A stretch of DNA of 64,000 nt, taken from Cucumis sativus (taxonomy: Eukaryota; Streptophyta; Magnoliopsida; Cucurbitales; Cucurbitaceae). Shown here in pieces: positions 24,563 through 36,816 of this stretch. The stretch's first letter is position 1, and each line of letters opens with the position of its first letter. Below the pieces are notes generated by a model. The model ran no database searches. It saw only the letters and a list, made by a program, of their open reading frames with translations, and was not told the DNA's origin. A program made the translations under genes and the position numbers. The stretch covers positions 3,658,001 through 3,722,000 of the forward strand of contig NC_026655.2 in NCBI RefSeq assembly GCF_000004075.3, in the 5' to 3' direction.

Positions 24563-27500
24563 TCAATTTTTACCTACATGTTACGAGCCCAAAATGCAAG
24601 GATGAGAACAGATAAATCTTGAAAAGAGTGTAAAAGTAGAAATATAAGCAGACAGAAAGACAAACAAGTTCGCAACGTCGGTGCTGCAAACTGGTCGTGT
24701 CTGATGGGGAATTTCAACGATCTTTAAAACCCTATGGAAGATGTAAAGTACAACGTACAAATTTGAATGAAGGAAATATATATCAATAGTGGTACCTCTT
24801 TGGAACCATGATCTTCTAACTGTCTGTCGGATATGCCTCTCGTGTCTATCTAGCAGTTCATCCACTCTGCTAGATTGAGATAACAAGGGCCCAGAATATT
24901 CAACTTTGTCCACTTGGTCCTGATAACTCTGTCACAAGATCATGTCATAAAGGTTTAGGTGGTGGAACAATCCTTACAATATTGTAAAACAATGGCAAAC
25001 ATCAAAGGGCTGGTGCTAATGATCTTAAACTCACCAGCTGTTTCCTCTTGGCTTCCTTTTCATCTCGCAAATACAATGCCGCTGCAAATTCCTGTGAGTG
25101 GTACTCATCCGAAGTATCGAAGGAATCAGGACGCTCGAACTTGCCCCACGGGTTCCTCATCACAACCTTTGATCTCTCATTTGATTCATGGCCCTTGGAA
25201 CTTGATCGGCTGATGGATGACATGTCACTCTTTTCATGAATCTTGGAGTCCAAATTGCTTATAGAATGCAATGTAGTAGAATCTTCCAGTCCATTAATTA
25301 GGTGTCCTCTTGAAATTGATCTGGAATAACATCTAATAGAGGCATCGTCTCTTCGTCGTCTAGCCCATGCAAAACCACTTGATGTCGAAACTTGCAGGGG
25401 GCCAGAGAAGGGAATGTCTCCTTGAGATGAATTCTTTACATGTATAGTCTCTTCCAATTTATCCATAGACATTTTTTCCGCCTCAACACCTTTGATAACT
25501 TTCTCTTCTTTAAGATTTTGTGCATTAATACTAATTTTATGCAAATCTCGAGCTGAGACTGATAAGTCCTGTAAACATTCAAACCAGATGAATGAGAACT
25601 TCCTTGTAGTGTGGTAAACACTAAGAATAGTAAAATTATAAATCCAACGGGTGCCTCCTTAGCATGCTTCTCATACATTTGTTTCTGAAAAGAGAACAAA
25701 AAGGGAAAGAGTGTGAAAAAAAAGAAATACCTCTGCTGGTGCCAATTTACTGATTCCAAGATGCTTTCGCGTTAACCTTCTGTTATCTAGTCCACGGGAT
25801 CTTCCACTACCTTTCTTCCTGCAAGTTCAAGGTTATTTAGATTATAGATCATGAAGAACAACACAAATAACAATAGTGAAGCAGAAGAAGCAATTTGATT
25901 AGGAATGAATTGCTGCCTTTATGTTTAGTCATTTACAATACCTTTACAAAATCCAGAGAATGTGCCATTGTAACATACATTTTCAAGGTAATGCACACAT
26001 TGCTAATAGAAACCTGAATTTTAGGGTCTACTTGGAATGAATTTCAAGGGCTTAAAAACACTTTTTTGTACTTAAAAGAAATTTCGTAGGCACTCCAAAA
26101 GTAATTCCAAATAGGCTCAAAATATTCGTTCCACGGGCTTGACAAATTTCGGCACTGATGAAGATGGACAAGACATTTTCTTCCCACTTGAGTTTCAAAC
26201 TCTTTTATGATTAAAAAAAAAAAATGAGAACCAACCTTCTAGTTTCCTCTCTTTGTTTCGCATCAATCTCTTTGTTAGGTGGATATATAGGCATGCTTGA
26301 TGGATCACATGCATACGGTTTGGTACTGAAATACTGAAAGAAACCATAAAGGATTTAGTATGAGAAAATTCATTGAACAAACTGATTACTTGGTTCTAGT
26401 ATAATCAAATTAGTGTAGTGCAACAAGAGTAGCTAGAATTTTGCGAGACAGCATAAGGTAATCAGCATTATTACCTCAGATATGAGAGCAGAGGAGGCAA
26501 CTCCACGCTTGTATGGTTCAACGGAAAGAAGAGTTTCTAACAAGTTCACAGTCGTTGAAGGATGATCTTTGAAGGTCTGCCGTAAACAATTATTATAAGG
26601 ATGCTGCGGCTTGAACAAAGTGGCATGAGGAAGTTTAGATTTTTTCCAGTATTCATCAGGAGGTGAGCCGCAAAGCTTGAAGATCTTGTGTAGCTGTTCC
26701 ACCTGTTGGTAGAAAGAAGAAAGTATCAATATAAGACCCCAAATGTAAAGTCAATATCACCTTGGAAAAATATCAGAGCATTAACGTCATCATTGACATT
26801 TATTCACCAAAATATAGAATTGTTCATCTTAAAACACTAATGTAAAACATTGAATCCTTTAAAAGTCCAAATCTGTTCCAAGTTCTGTCTTGATGTTTCA
26901 CAAATTTCTTCTTTCAAGAAATAATGTTACTTAGATAGGCAACTCACAGAAATCTAAAGAAGCCACTTTTACTGGGAATGTTAATTTCTCATTGAAGTAC
27001 TTCTACTTGTCCCTAAAATCATCTATTTCTTCAAATGTGAAGACAGATTAGGAAGAATATGATAATAAATAGTACAATAACAATTTTAAGAAGGGAACAA
27101 AAAATATATTACCTCTGTTCTTCCTTGAAGAATAGGTTTCCCAACTAGAAGTTCTGCAAAAACACAGCCAACACTCCAAAGATCCACAGATGCATTATAG
27201 TCTGTTGAACCCAGTAGAAGTTCAGGAGGTCGATACCACAGAGTGACAACACGACTAGTTAGAGGTTGCCGGTGCCCAGTATTACAGAAGTTTGCCAATC
27301 CAAAATCAGCCACCTTCAATACTCCTTCATTATTGACTAGAAGATTAGATCCTTTAATATCCCGATGCATCACTCCACGCGAGTGACAATGCTCAAGCCC
27401 GGATAACAATTGTTTCATGTAGCATTTAATCTACAGAAAAGGTAAAGAGCAACAGATTCATTTTACTGTACTCATTCATTTGTCCATAAGAAATAGAAAG

Positions 27501-29074
27501 TTTCATTTCCACTTCATATTCTGCAAAAGAATGCTACCCAACTTATTGTTCTGGATGAAAAAAATTTCTATACGAACTCAGAACCTTCATTCTAAAGTAC
27601 TGATAGATACAATCTACTTACTTAACAAGTAGGTTTTATAACTGTATAATAGAAAGTTAAGCAACTCATTACAAAACTGAATCAAGCATACCTGTGATTC
27701 ACTAAAAGTGATATCAGGACAAGACAAGAGTCCAGTAATGTCGTGGTCCATGTACTCGAACACAAGGTAAATGCTACATGATAAACGAGATGTAATTAAG
27801 CCCTCCAATTTGATGATGTTAGGGTGATCAAGTCCGCGGAGAATCATGATCTCTCGTGCCATAAATCTAACACTTTCGGGCTCAAAATTGTCGAATCGAA
27901 CCTTCTTTAAAGCAACTATCCTTCCCGTTTCGAGTTCCCGTGCTCGGAATACACTGCTATACGTACCTTGTCCAATCTATTAAAATTGAACATCAACAAG
28001 CAGAAAGAAGTTAGACCAAGTCCATCCAGACCAAAATGACTTTCTAATATAACACTTCAACTACCACATTTGAGAATTAGAAATTTCAACAAGAAAGTTA
28101 TAATGAAATTGAAGCAGGTGTAGAAAAGAAAAAAAAAGGACAAATACACTTTTCAAAAAGCAGAAATTACCAAACATATAGAACTCTGTTCCTAATGAAT
28201 AGATTTCAGGGTATCTCATTAAAAGGTTGTAAATCTAACAGTGGACGATTCTTTGTTTCGCAGAAACATGAAGGGAAGAAGGGATCATCAAATTAGCAAG
28301 TTTAGACACCTTCCATGACAATTAAAGAAAAACATAAATCCTTTCAAAAGTTTCAAACTGAAAGTGAAAGCTAACAGAATCCATCCAGCAGCAGATGAAA
28401 TACAAAAATTACTGTTTCAAAAAAATGCATGCAACTCATCATGCTCCCACAGTGGCAGGTTGAACTGATTGGACAAAGCAACTTAACGGATGAGAAGAAT
28501 TAATTACATGTCCCCTCCCCCTAAATGGAAGTATAATTACCAAAATCAACTATAAACCCAAGTCAAGCAATGGAAAAAAAATAATGATAAATGATTAGAT
28601 ATGGATAAAATTTAGATTGGATATGATTAAAAGAAAAACGGAGATGAAAGAGCGTAAGAAAAAAAAAGTAAGAACCTTTTCCAACTTCTCATAGGCATCG
28701 GACCGGAGTGGAACCCAACCTTGAATGGCCTCACCGGCGACAGCGCTAAGCCAAGCCGGCCAACCCGCCGCCACTTGTTCACCTTCTATATACTTGTTCA
28801 AATTCCCCAATCTGAAGCTCAAAGTTTCATTCCCTCCGCCTTTTGAACTCGCTCTCCCCGACTCACCAAACTCACTCCCAACCCCATTAAACTCACTGGA
28901 ACTCTTCTTCTTCACCTTAGCCTTGGGCTTCGAAACCTTCTCAATCTCCCCCACCAACCCAAGTCGGCTCCGACCCGAGTTCCCCACCGCCGTTGATTCA
29001 TTATCTCGAAACACGCCTGAATGATCGAATGCAGGCGTGACAGACACCGCCTGCTTCGTATTCACACACCCCAT
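24563..29074 (-). CDS. MGC-type CDK-like Ser/Thr protein kinase (At1g54610/IBS1 group)
   Basis: Exons on the minus strand: 28676-29074, 27692-27976, 27113-27430, 26475-26702, 26236-26333, 25731-25818, 25035-25568, 24796-24928 and probably 24563-24573, for 697 residues. It starts MGCVNTKQ, a predicted N-myristoylation and palmitoylation site, so membrane attachment is likely. The kinase domain runs from IGQGTYSSVF (residue 134), with catalytic Lys157, MHRDIKGSN (Asp252), DFG at 270-272 and SRVVTLWYRPPELL, all intact, to about residue 420. A basic Ser-rich C-terminal part ends in DELLDRHERHIRQTVRRSWFQRG. This layout fits the plant CDK-like group that includes At1g54610 and IBS1 (At1g18670); IBS1 is linked to defence priming. 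The last coding exon is a tiny one giving GKN-stop; another acceptor at 24731 would give GF-stop. The 3' end is therefore the weak point. Confidence 0.93.
26023..26120. mobile_element. Small MITE-like inverted repeat in a kinase intron
   Basis: The left end TTTTAGGGTCTACTTGGAAT matches, with a few mismatches, the reverse complement of the right end, TTTTGAGCCTATTTGGAATT. The 100-bp element lies within the intron between 25818 and 26236. No clear target duplication was seen. It may be a shortened relative of the element in TOC1 intron 2. Confidence 0.35.
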
Positions 29075-29480
29075 GGCGGATCACTGCAACTTGAGAACCA
29101 TTAGTGAGAAACAAAGATTTCAAGAATCAAACAACCTGGGTCGACCCAGAAAGGGGAAAAGAGAGAAATCAAATGCGTTAGCGGGAAGATTGGTTTTTTT
29201 TTCTTTTAATCCCAAACGAAAATGGTAGTGTATTGAAGAATGAAGAGAAGAAAAGAAAAAAAAGAAGAGGGTGGAGTTTTATACCAGGTTACAACAATGG
29301 AATGTGGAGTCTAATTTAGGTTGTTTGCGTGGGAATACAATTTGTTGTGCTGTGTTCTCAGTTACTGTAATGGATCCATAATGCGGCGATTGCGGAAGAT
29401 GGTGGATTAGAAGAAGCCATTAAAGCTCGGCTCCACAATTGAAACAGCGAAATCAACGGAAAGTTAAATACCCACTGCAC

Positions 29481-29534
29481 CACCAACACCAACACCAACA
29501 CCAACACCAATACCAACACCAACACCAACATCAA
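29481..29534. repeat. CAACAC/CCAACA tandem array
   Basis: About eight units of ACCAAC with one interruption (AATACC), upstream of the kinase ATG by some 400 bases. It may be in the kinase leader or promoter. No function is implied. Confidence 0.7.
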
Positions 29535-31033
29535 CAGCAGTAAAGAATAAAATTCTACCCAATAAAACTTCCATCTATTTCCTTCTTCTTCTCCAATTCC
29601 AACTCAACTTTCTTTCCAACACTTGATTACCTTTGAACTAAATTATTGCAAGTAAATATTAAAACCCAATTAGGGTATGCTTTAGCCTCAATCTACAACT
29701 TAAATATACTTAAAGAAAGAAAGAAAAAACCTCTTTTGGATTTAGTTTTTTAAGAAGGGAGAAAAACAAATGGGAAAGGAGGGAAAGTTTGGAAGCAGTA
29801 TGTGTTTATTCTCTGTTTTTGTTCCCTTATTGCATCAGTCTCCCCTTTGTATTTTTAATTAGACTCGCTTCTTCGCATTTACTATCTTCCAAAGACTTCC
29901 TTCTCTCCAGTCGTCGCGTGTGTCTGACCGGCAAATCACAATCGACCCCACTTTATTTACCCCAATCAAACCCCGCGTGTTCCCCACACCCGCGCGTAGG
30001 AGTGGGTTTTTAGTTTGGGTAGTTGTTGACTAAACGCATATTCCCATTTTTCTTTTTTATATATATATTTATGTAATTTTGTATATAATTTTCAACCTCT
30101 GATTTTCCACTTATTACCTTCGAAGATTCGTTCTTTGTCTTTTTTAACCTATAAACACACGGGTCTTCTTTTCTTTAACTAAAAGTGGGCTACTTTTTCA
30201 AATAATTGGGTAAAATTGGACTATTTTACTATTTTTGTACCATTCCCTCACAATTCACATCAATCTTCATTTTTTTTTTTTTTGCTTTTCATTAATCCTA
30301 TATTGGGTTTTGTTAAAGATATAACAACAATTCTACTGACGCCCTATTACGAGAATGTGACTTGCATCCATATACGTTAATCCATTTCATTAGCCTCTTA
30401 ATTGATATTTAATCTTTTGAATAGATATACGTTAATTTTATAAAAAAATTATTTAAATTAATTGTGACCTATATATAAAGTTACAAGATTTGTAACGAGA
30501 AGATTAAGGATTGGTATGTGCTAAATTAATTAAATAACTAATGTTTGATCGAAGAAAAATGTAAAAAACTAAAATTGTAATTTTGGGAGTTAAGAAATGT
30601 AAAACAAGAATTGGAGGATAATTTAGGAGGGGATGGATGGATGGATGGAAGCCGAAAGGTGTCCCGATTTCCAATTAGAGTCTCGAAAGTCGTTTCTTTA
30701 TCATTAAATCCAAATATATTATTATAATGTGTTTCCAAAATTAAATTCACTATTAAGTAGAACATTTTTTCTTTTGGAAAAATGTGTAGTGTTAGAGAAG
30801 TTGATATTAATAATAAGTGGGAGGGGACAATAGGAACAATACAAAATATACCGTAGAGTATGGTAAGAGCAGAAAACATACCAACCAAAATTCAAATAAC
30901 CATAAATATAACTATTTATATTATAGATTGAGATAGACGACGGTATATGTATATAGCATGAACTAATATTGGGATAGACTAATAAGTGTGTACAAGTTAG
31001 CTTGCCAAAAAATGAACCGTTTAATATGCAATA

Positions 31034-31064
31034 GTCAACCCAACTCAACTTGGGTTGGGTTGAC
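31034..31064. repeat. 31-base hairpin in a CAACCCAAC-rich repeat
   Basis: The arms GTCAACCCAAC and GTTGGGTTGAC are perfect reverse complements around a 9-base loop. CAACCC/AACCCAACCC words recur near 31260-31280. The block 30990-31340, ending TTTTTTGAACACTCCTAAC, looks like one copy of a dispersed non-coding repeat. The boundaries are uncertain. Confidence 0.45.
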
Positions 31065-33136
31065 GGAGTTTGTTTTTTATCTCTCAATAATTTAAACAAA
31101 ATTTTTATATTGTTTTTTAATATGCAAGATAAACAAATTGTCACTCAAGATGCGCACACACATATAATTTCATCCCGACTCCTTACTTACACAACCTTGG
31201 TATCAGACTCAACTTTGTTGTTTCTTTCAATTTTCTGACTCAAATCAATCCATCACAAAATTTAACCCAACCCATTGGTTTGGATGGAAGAATTTGAATT
31301 GTTGGTGTTATGACTTTTTTGAACACTCCTAACATAGACTATAATAATTTGTATAAGTATTTCATGTCATTTGAAATAATTCTATAGTAAAAAGTAAAAG
31401 AAAAGTAGCACTTGTAGACTTTCATTTTGGTCCATTGTTCTTATAAATTAACAAAACTAATGAAAAGCAACGTCAATAAGAGCTTAACTCAACTAGTACC
31501 TACGTGAACCACGAGGTCGGGTCAAATTGTCGAGCTGCAATTGTATAAAGGAATTTATTTAAAACAAAAAGAAAAGTAAAGAAAAGAAAAAGTGATATAA
31601 ATTGGTCTACTTTATGTGTATGTATATATATGTGTGTGTGTGGTTGGTTTGGTACTTTTGAGAAGAGAAGGGGTTTGCTTTTAGTGAATAAGCTTTGCCA
31701 GCTTTACATTTTCTCCTCTTCTGAGGGCGGGCCCCACACTCTCTCCATTTCTTGACTTTATTGGGTCCCACTCCAATTAAAAAATAAAATAAGAAAAGGA
31801 GAGATCTCTCCCATCTCTCTCCATCTCTCCATGCCCTCATGCATTCCCTTTCCCAATCAAAATATTAATTCATATCATTTCTATACTTCTATGTGTATTT
31901 AAGTAACTATATAATAAATCCAACCAATTCTTTTTCTTATTTATTTATTTCACAATTATAGTCTTTGCTTAAGTTATTATTTAATTAACATTTTTAAGAA
32001 AACATGTTTTGAATTAACGAAAATGGTAGAAAAATAATTAGTCCATGAATTATTTTTTTAGATTAAATAACAAAATAAAACCATAACATTTAAAATTAAA
32101 ATTTTAAAAAAGAGTTTCAAGTACTATTCTTCTATAAGTGTTAAGAATGGGTCGAAAATCAAATTTTCCATATATACTATTCTTTGGAAAGGATTATTTC
32201 ATGTGGAAATCAAAATTAGAAGATGTCAACATATATTATTCCTAGTTTTTATTCATTTTAATGAATGAAAGTGGTGGTCAACAAATTAAAATCAATCCAA
32301 TCAATGAAATTGAAAGATGATGGCATTAGATCATCTATCAATCAAAATTGAAATTCAAAGTTTATACTAATATCAAATACTTTTCCTATTTCTTAAAAGT
32401 ATCCATATATGTATATCTATACCTTCTTTCGTTACTTCCAAACCTACTAAATTGAATAATATTCCGAGTAAAAAAAAACATCACAATCTGCATAATGGAT
32501 AAAAAAAAAACTAAAACCCATCGACCTAAAGGTGGTCGGTTTGGAGATAAGGATGAATTTAATCCACCGATAGATTTAGTATAGACCTGGAACTACTTTA
32601 TTTTTAATATTTGAATTAGTTTAGTGGTTACTTTGTTTGTTAGGCATTCTATTTATTTTTGCTTCTTCTTCAACTAGGTCTGTCACTCGTTTAATCAATG
32701 TTGGTAATCCAATTTCAAAAGCTTAAACCGATAGATCGACCAATCAACTAATTTGAACATTTACTAAACTAACCATAACCAGTTCAGTGACGATTTAGTA
32801 GAAAAATCGATTTTTATAAACAGATGAATATTTTAACGTAAGAAATTCAAATTTCTATTTTCTATTTTTTTTTTTTTTTTTTGGTTAAAAACATACAAGT
32901 TATACTAGTTGAGTTATATGTTTAGATGTGTAGTGAAGAAAAATATTTAATAGAAAATTATTGATGTTAAATAGAGATTAACCTAAAAATAAAAATGTTA
33001 CAACCACAATCACAAGGGACACCAACAAACCCTAGATTATTCATCATTTCACATGCCATGGATGAGCTATAATAATTTCCCTTTAAAGTCAAATTATAAG
33101 CTTTGACTTTGCCCTAAAAAAATCCCTATTTGCAAT

Positions 33137-33157
33137 TATATATATATATATATATAT
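33137..33157. repeat. TA microsatellite
   Basis: A perfect TA run of about ten units in intergenic DNA. Similar runs occur at 33581-33605, 35149-35167, 48842-48858 and 53859-53872. Confidence 0.9.
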
Positions 33158-35376
33158 GGTATTACATTTTCTAAAATCTTTAAATCAATTGATTGGGAAT
33201 ATCTTAATAAAGTATAGCACCAAATATAGCCTTTTCCCCAATTTGATTATTAAACTAATGCATGCAATTAAACCCATAATGTTCATCAATTTCCTTTGCC
33301 TTTCTTTTAATTAACATACAATAATTCACAAATTCTTCACATATAGTTGACTTTTCTCCCCCACTTTTTTCACTTTGTAATCATCAAAATTTAGTAAAAC
33401 TATTTTACCCATATGGAATTGTTTTGGTAATAATTGCTTTTTGATCAATTACTTTAGTAGAAAGCATTATTTCTCAACAATATCATGAATTCCCCTTTTT
33501 GTAGCAAAAAGAGACCCAAAAAGAAACATATACATTGAAGATATTCTCTCTTCTTCCCCTTTGAAATGCCAATCATAACTATATATATATATATATATAT
33601 ATATAATGAAGCATACATGCATGCTTCCTTTTTCCAATCTTACATTCGAGAGTTTAATATTTTAGTCTTTATACTTTCAATAATATAGATCTATTACGTG
33701 ATTAAATGTTTTCGATAAAGTATAAATGATAAAATACAATAGAAAAAAAAAATGGAAGTGGTGGGTTTTTTGATTAAGTGTTTCACTTTTAGGGTGTTTG
33801 TGTGTTTATGAAATTAGCATGTGATGTCTCTTCTTGGAAAAAAGGCTATGATTACATTCCCATTTTACTCCTTCTTCCCCATTCATTACTCAATTCCTGT
33901 TTTTTCACGTCATTACAAACTCTAACTCTTTGTTTTATTTCTCACGGGACAACTCAACAGGCTTCTATAACATTTGAGTGTCAAGAAAACTCGTAAGAAA
34001 TTAATTTTTATACATGAGATATTGAAATTATGTCTCCCTTTCTATCACTAGGCCAATTCATGATAGTTCTAGTTCAGAATTCAACGAGTTTATTAAAAAT
34101 GATAATTTGAAAAACACGAAAATATATTTTACTACAAAAGTTAATATCGAGGGAAGAAATATCAAACTTCTCTCTTTAAATTTTTAATTTAATTCACAAA
34201 AATACATCATCTAAAAAAAAGTAGTAGAAATTAAAGTTAGAAGAAAAAAAAAGTACTTTTCAAAGCTCAAACCATATTTAGCGTTTTTAAAATACACACT
34301 CACATGACTTAAAAGAAAGAATATGTATAATTTGTAGCTTTTGTTAAAGAGAAATAAATTAAAGATTAGACAATATTGATTTATTTAGTTTGGAGATTTG
34401 TGATCTAATTAATCATATTATATAATAAGAGAGAGAGAGACAGAAGTCAAGTGTTACGTAGTTGGATTAGTCTAATCATTTTCTAACGACTTTACTAATC
34501 ACTTTGATTATATTAGAGTTTAATTTCCATTAATTTATTTCATTCATTAGTCAAGATTCCTCATTTCTAGGCTTATAAAAAAAAAATACACAAATTTATA
34601 CACTTTGAAAATCCATGTGACCCTTTCTAGTCACATTTATTTATTTTACTTCTTCTAAATAAAAATAATAATTAAGCTTCACTTAAATCATTTTCATACA
34701 AAATCAAAATTAAGATCAAGCTACAATTATTTAATATATATACTAAATAAATATTTATCTAATTAACCAAATAGATAAAAAATTTAGAGTTTTAATTTTA
34801 GTCTCAGAATTCTCAATAAATCTTAAACTTAGTCTCTACTAATTTTTTTTTCATGTAATTAAAATAGGATAAGTTAATTGAGGAATTAAGAAGGTAATAG
34901 GTAGGGGTTGAAGGTGTGGATGCAAGGTGTGGTAGAGAAAAGATGAAGCTTCAACATCCACCATATGCTAAAGAGAGAAATCCTCATTAATGTCATGTGA
35001 AAAAGAGGAAAAGGAATTGAGTAAAGAATGGGGTTTTAAAGTTAGGTTGGTTCATGACTACATGGATTAGTTATTGCATATAGGGGCCATTTTTGCAATC
35101 AATTTTACCCACAAAAATCTTCAATTCTCTAAGTGCCCCCATCCTACTTATATATATATATATATATCTCCATTGTATTCATATCAAAACTTTACATTAC
35201 TTTCCAAATAAATAGATCTTCAATATAAATAAAATTGCTTTTGGAGCATGATGGTATTTTGTAAAATTAATTGCATTCTTTATAGTGATGCAAAATCATT
35301 TATGGGCCTTTGTGGAGGAATATTGCCCACTTCTTTAAGGCCCACAATCCTAAGCCCAACAATGATTACAAGAGGG

Positions 35377-35415
35377 AGAAGGTGAAGGTGAAGGTGATGG
35401 TGATGGTGATGGTGC
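35377..35415. repeat. GGTGAA/GGTGAT tandem array
   Basis: Hexamer units GGTGAA (two) then GGTGAT (three) in intergenic DNA. No reading frame of interest runs through it. Confidence 0.7.
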
Positions 35416-35994
35416 AGTGTGAGTACTTAATTATAAATATAATAAAATAGATCCGATTTTATTGTCATAGATTACTAATAAATTATAAAAGTTTATCGCT
35501 ATCACTCATATATTTTACTATATTTATATTTTTTTAAAAAATGTTATTATATATTTAATTATTATTAATAAAATTGTCACAAATTATAATTACTCTTAGT
35601 TAGACGGAGTGAAAAATCTAATTAAATATACCTTTCTTTTATCATTTTATCGCGTTAGGAATGACTATATTCGTTTTAACACGATCACAATTGATTTTTT
35701 CATATAGAGAAATCGTAACAAAAAAAAGTAAGTTCGTGATAGGATTAGTACTTACACATGACCATCCCTAAAAATGATAAACTTTATGTAAATATCTCAC
35801 ATCAAAGATTCTAAAAACGTCGATAAAATATATATACAATGATATTTCATTTGTAACGTAAGAAATTATGGTTATAATTTATAGTTTGGTAAGAGACGAG
35901 TGATTTGTATAACTGTATAATTTTTTTAATAAGATTTGAACACATACCTTATACCTCATAGCTATTTTAGGCCATGAAATGTTACTCTAAGCAT

Positions 35995-36816
35995 TTAGAA
36001 ATCGTCAACTCCAAGAGCTTGACGAGGCATTTCATAAGCGTCTTTGGGACGCGATTTCTTGATTCCGGCCACAAACCAGACCTTCTCCGACTTGTAACTC
36101 TCGACGGAGACGGTGGTGACTTTGGTCCACACCACAATTTTTGTCTTCATTCCTTCAACGGAACTCAATTTCCCTTTCGCCAGCTTCGCCTTTACGCGAG
36201 TAGCGTATCTTACGATTGACGAGTCCTTGAAGCTTACCTCGCACGCCGACGCCAAATGCACCACCAGTTTCCCCTTCGATTCATCCAATTCGTAGCAGAT
36301 TATGTTCTTTGGGAATAATCCCGCCGGAAGATTGTGCTCTCGGAGTAGCTCCGGCAATGATTTCTGCGGCTTCCCTTCTCATCGGCATCGCCATTGGAAA
36401 CAAAAAGGTTGGTAATGTGTTTTTTCCATTTCATTAGTAATTTAATTAACAAATCACTAGATAAGTAGCCCAATTTAACATTCAATCACCAAATTTAACA
36501 TCATATCATCAATAAATCCAATCTATCAAAACTTCATTTATCTTGTTAATTTAATACCTTTACTGAAACCAGAACTTTTATATGTACCTTTGATCTTGTC
36601 AAGTACCATTTTTGCCTTGTCCTCTATAGTATTGGAGAATGACTGAAATCAAATCATAATAATGTAACAATTTAAGCTATAAAATATAGAAACAAATTAA
36701 CTACAACAACTTTTTATATATATACATACTGAGAGTTGAGCAGTGATGGTGGTGATCTCTTGCTTTGCTTTCTTTGATATCCAAAAACTCCCAACTTTTG
36801 CCATTGTCTTCTCCAT
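35995..36816 (-). CDS. DUF538 family protein
   Basis: Three exons on the minus strand, 36730-36816, 36588-36642 and 35995-36374, give 173 residues. Family landmarks are KIKG, then PELLREHNLPAGLFPKN at about residues 53-69, CYELDESKGKLVVHL, a KDSSIVRYATRV stretch, KGKLSSVEGMKTKIVVWTKVT, and the closing GIKKSRPKDAYEMPRQALGVDDF. All are typical of plant DUF538. DUF538 proteins are small plant-specific proteins that form a beta-rich fold, and a role in stress has been proposed; the biochemical role is unsettled. The first exon (MEKTMAKVGSFWISKKAKQE) has no signal peptide, so a cytosolic or membrane-peripheral form is likely. The acceptor before exon 3 (GAGAAG) is not strong, but it keeps the frame and the usual KIKG/KP junction. 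Confidence 0.92.

Larger units (their letters stand above)
29075..35994. other. Gene-poor intergenic region, 6.9 kb
   Basis: From 29075 to about 29600 is the kinase leader/promoter, with a CAACAC-type array at about 29481-29534. The rest is AT-rich with several TA microsatellites (33137-33157, 33581-33605, 35149-35167), a GGAT run at 30631-30648 and a GGTGAA/GGTGAT array at 35377-35415. A hairpin-forming sequence sits at 31034-31064. The open frames seen here (for example 30722-31144 minus and 31607-31840 minus) have no family resemblance or codon order that I trust. No gene is supported. Confidence 0.5.

Noticed and set aside
30722-31144. 140-codon minus-strand frame
   Set aside because: It overlaps a repeat-like block and has random composition with no motif.
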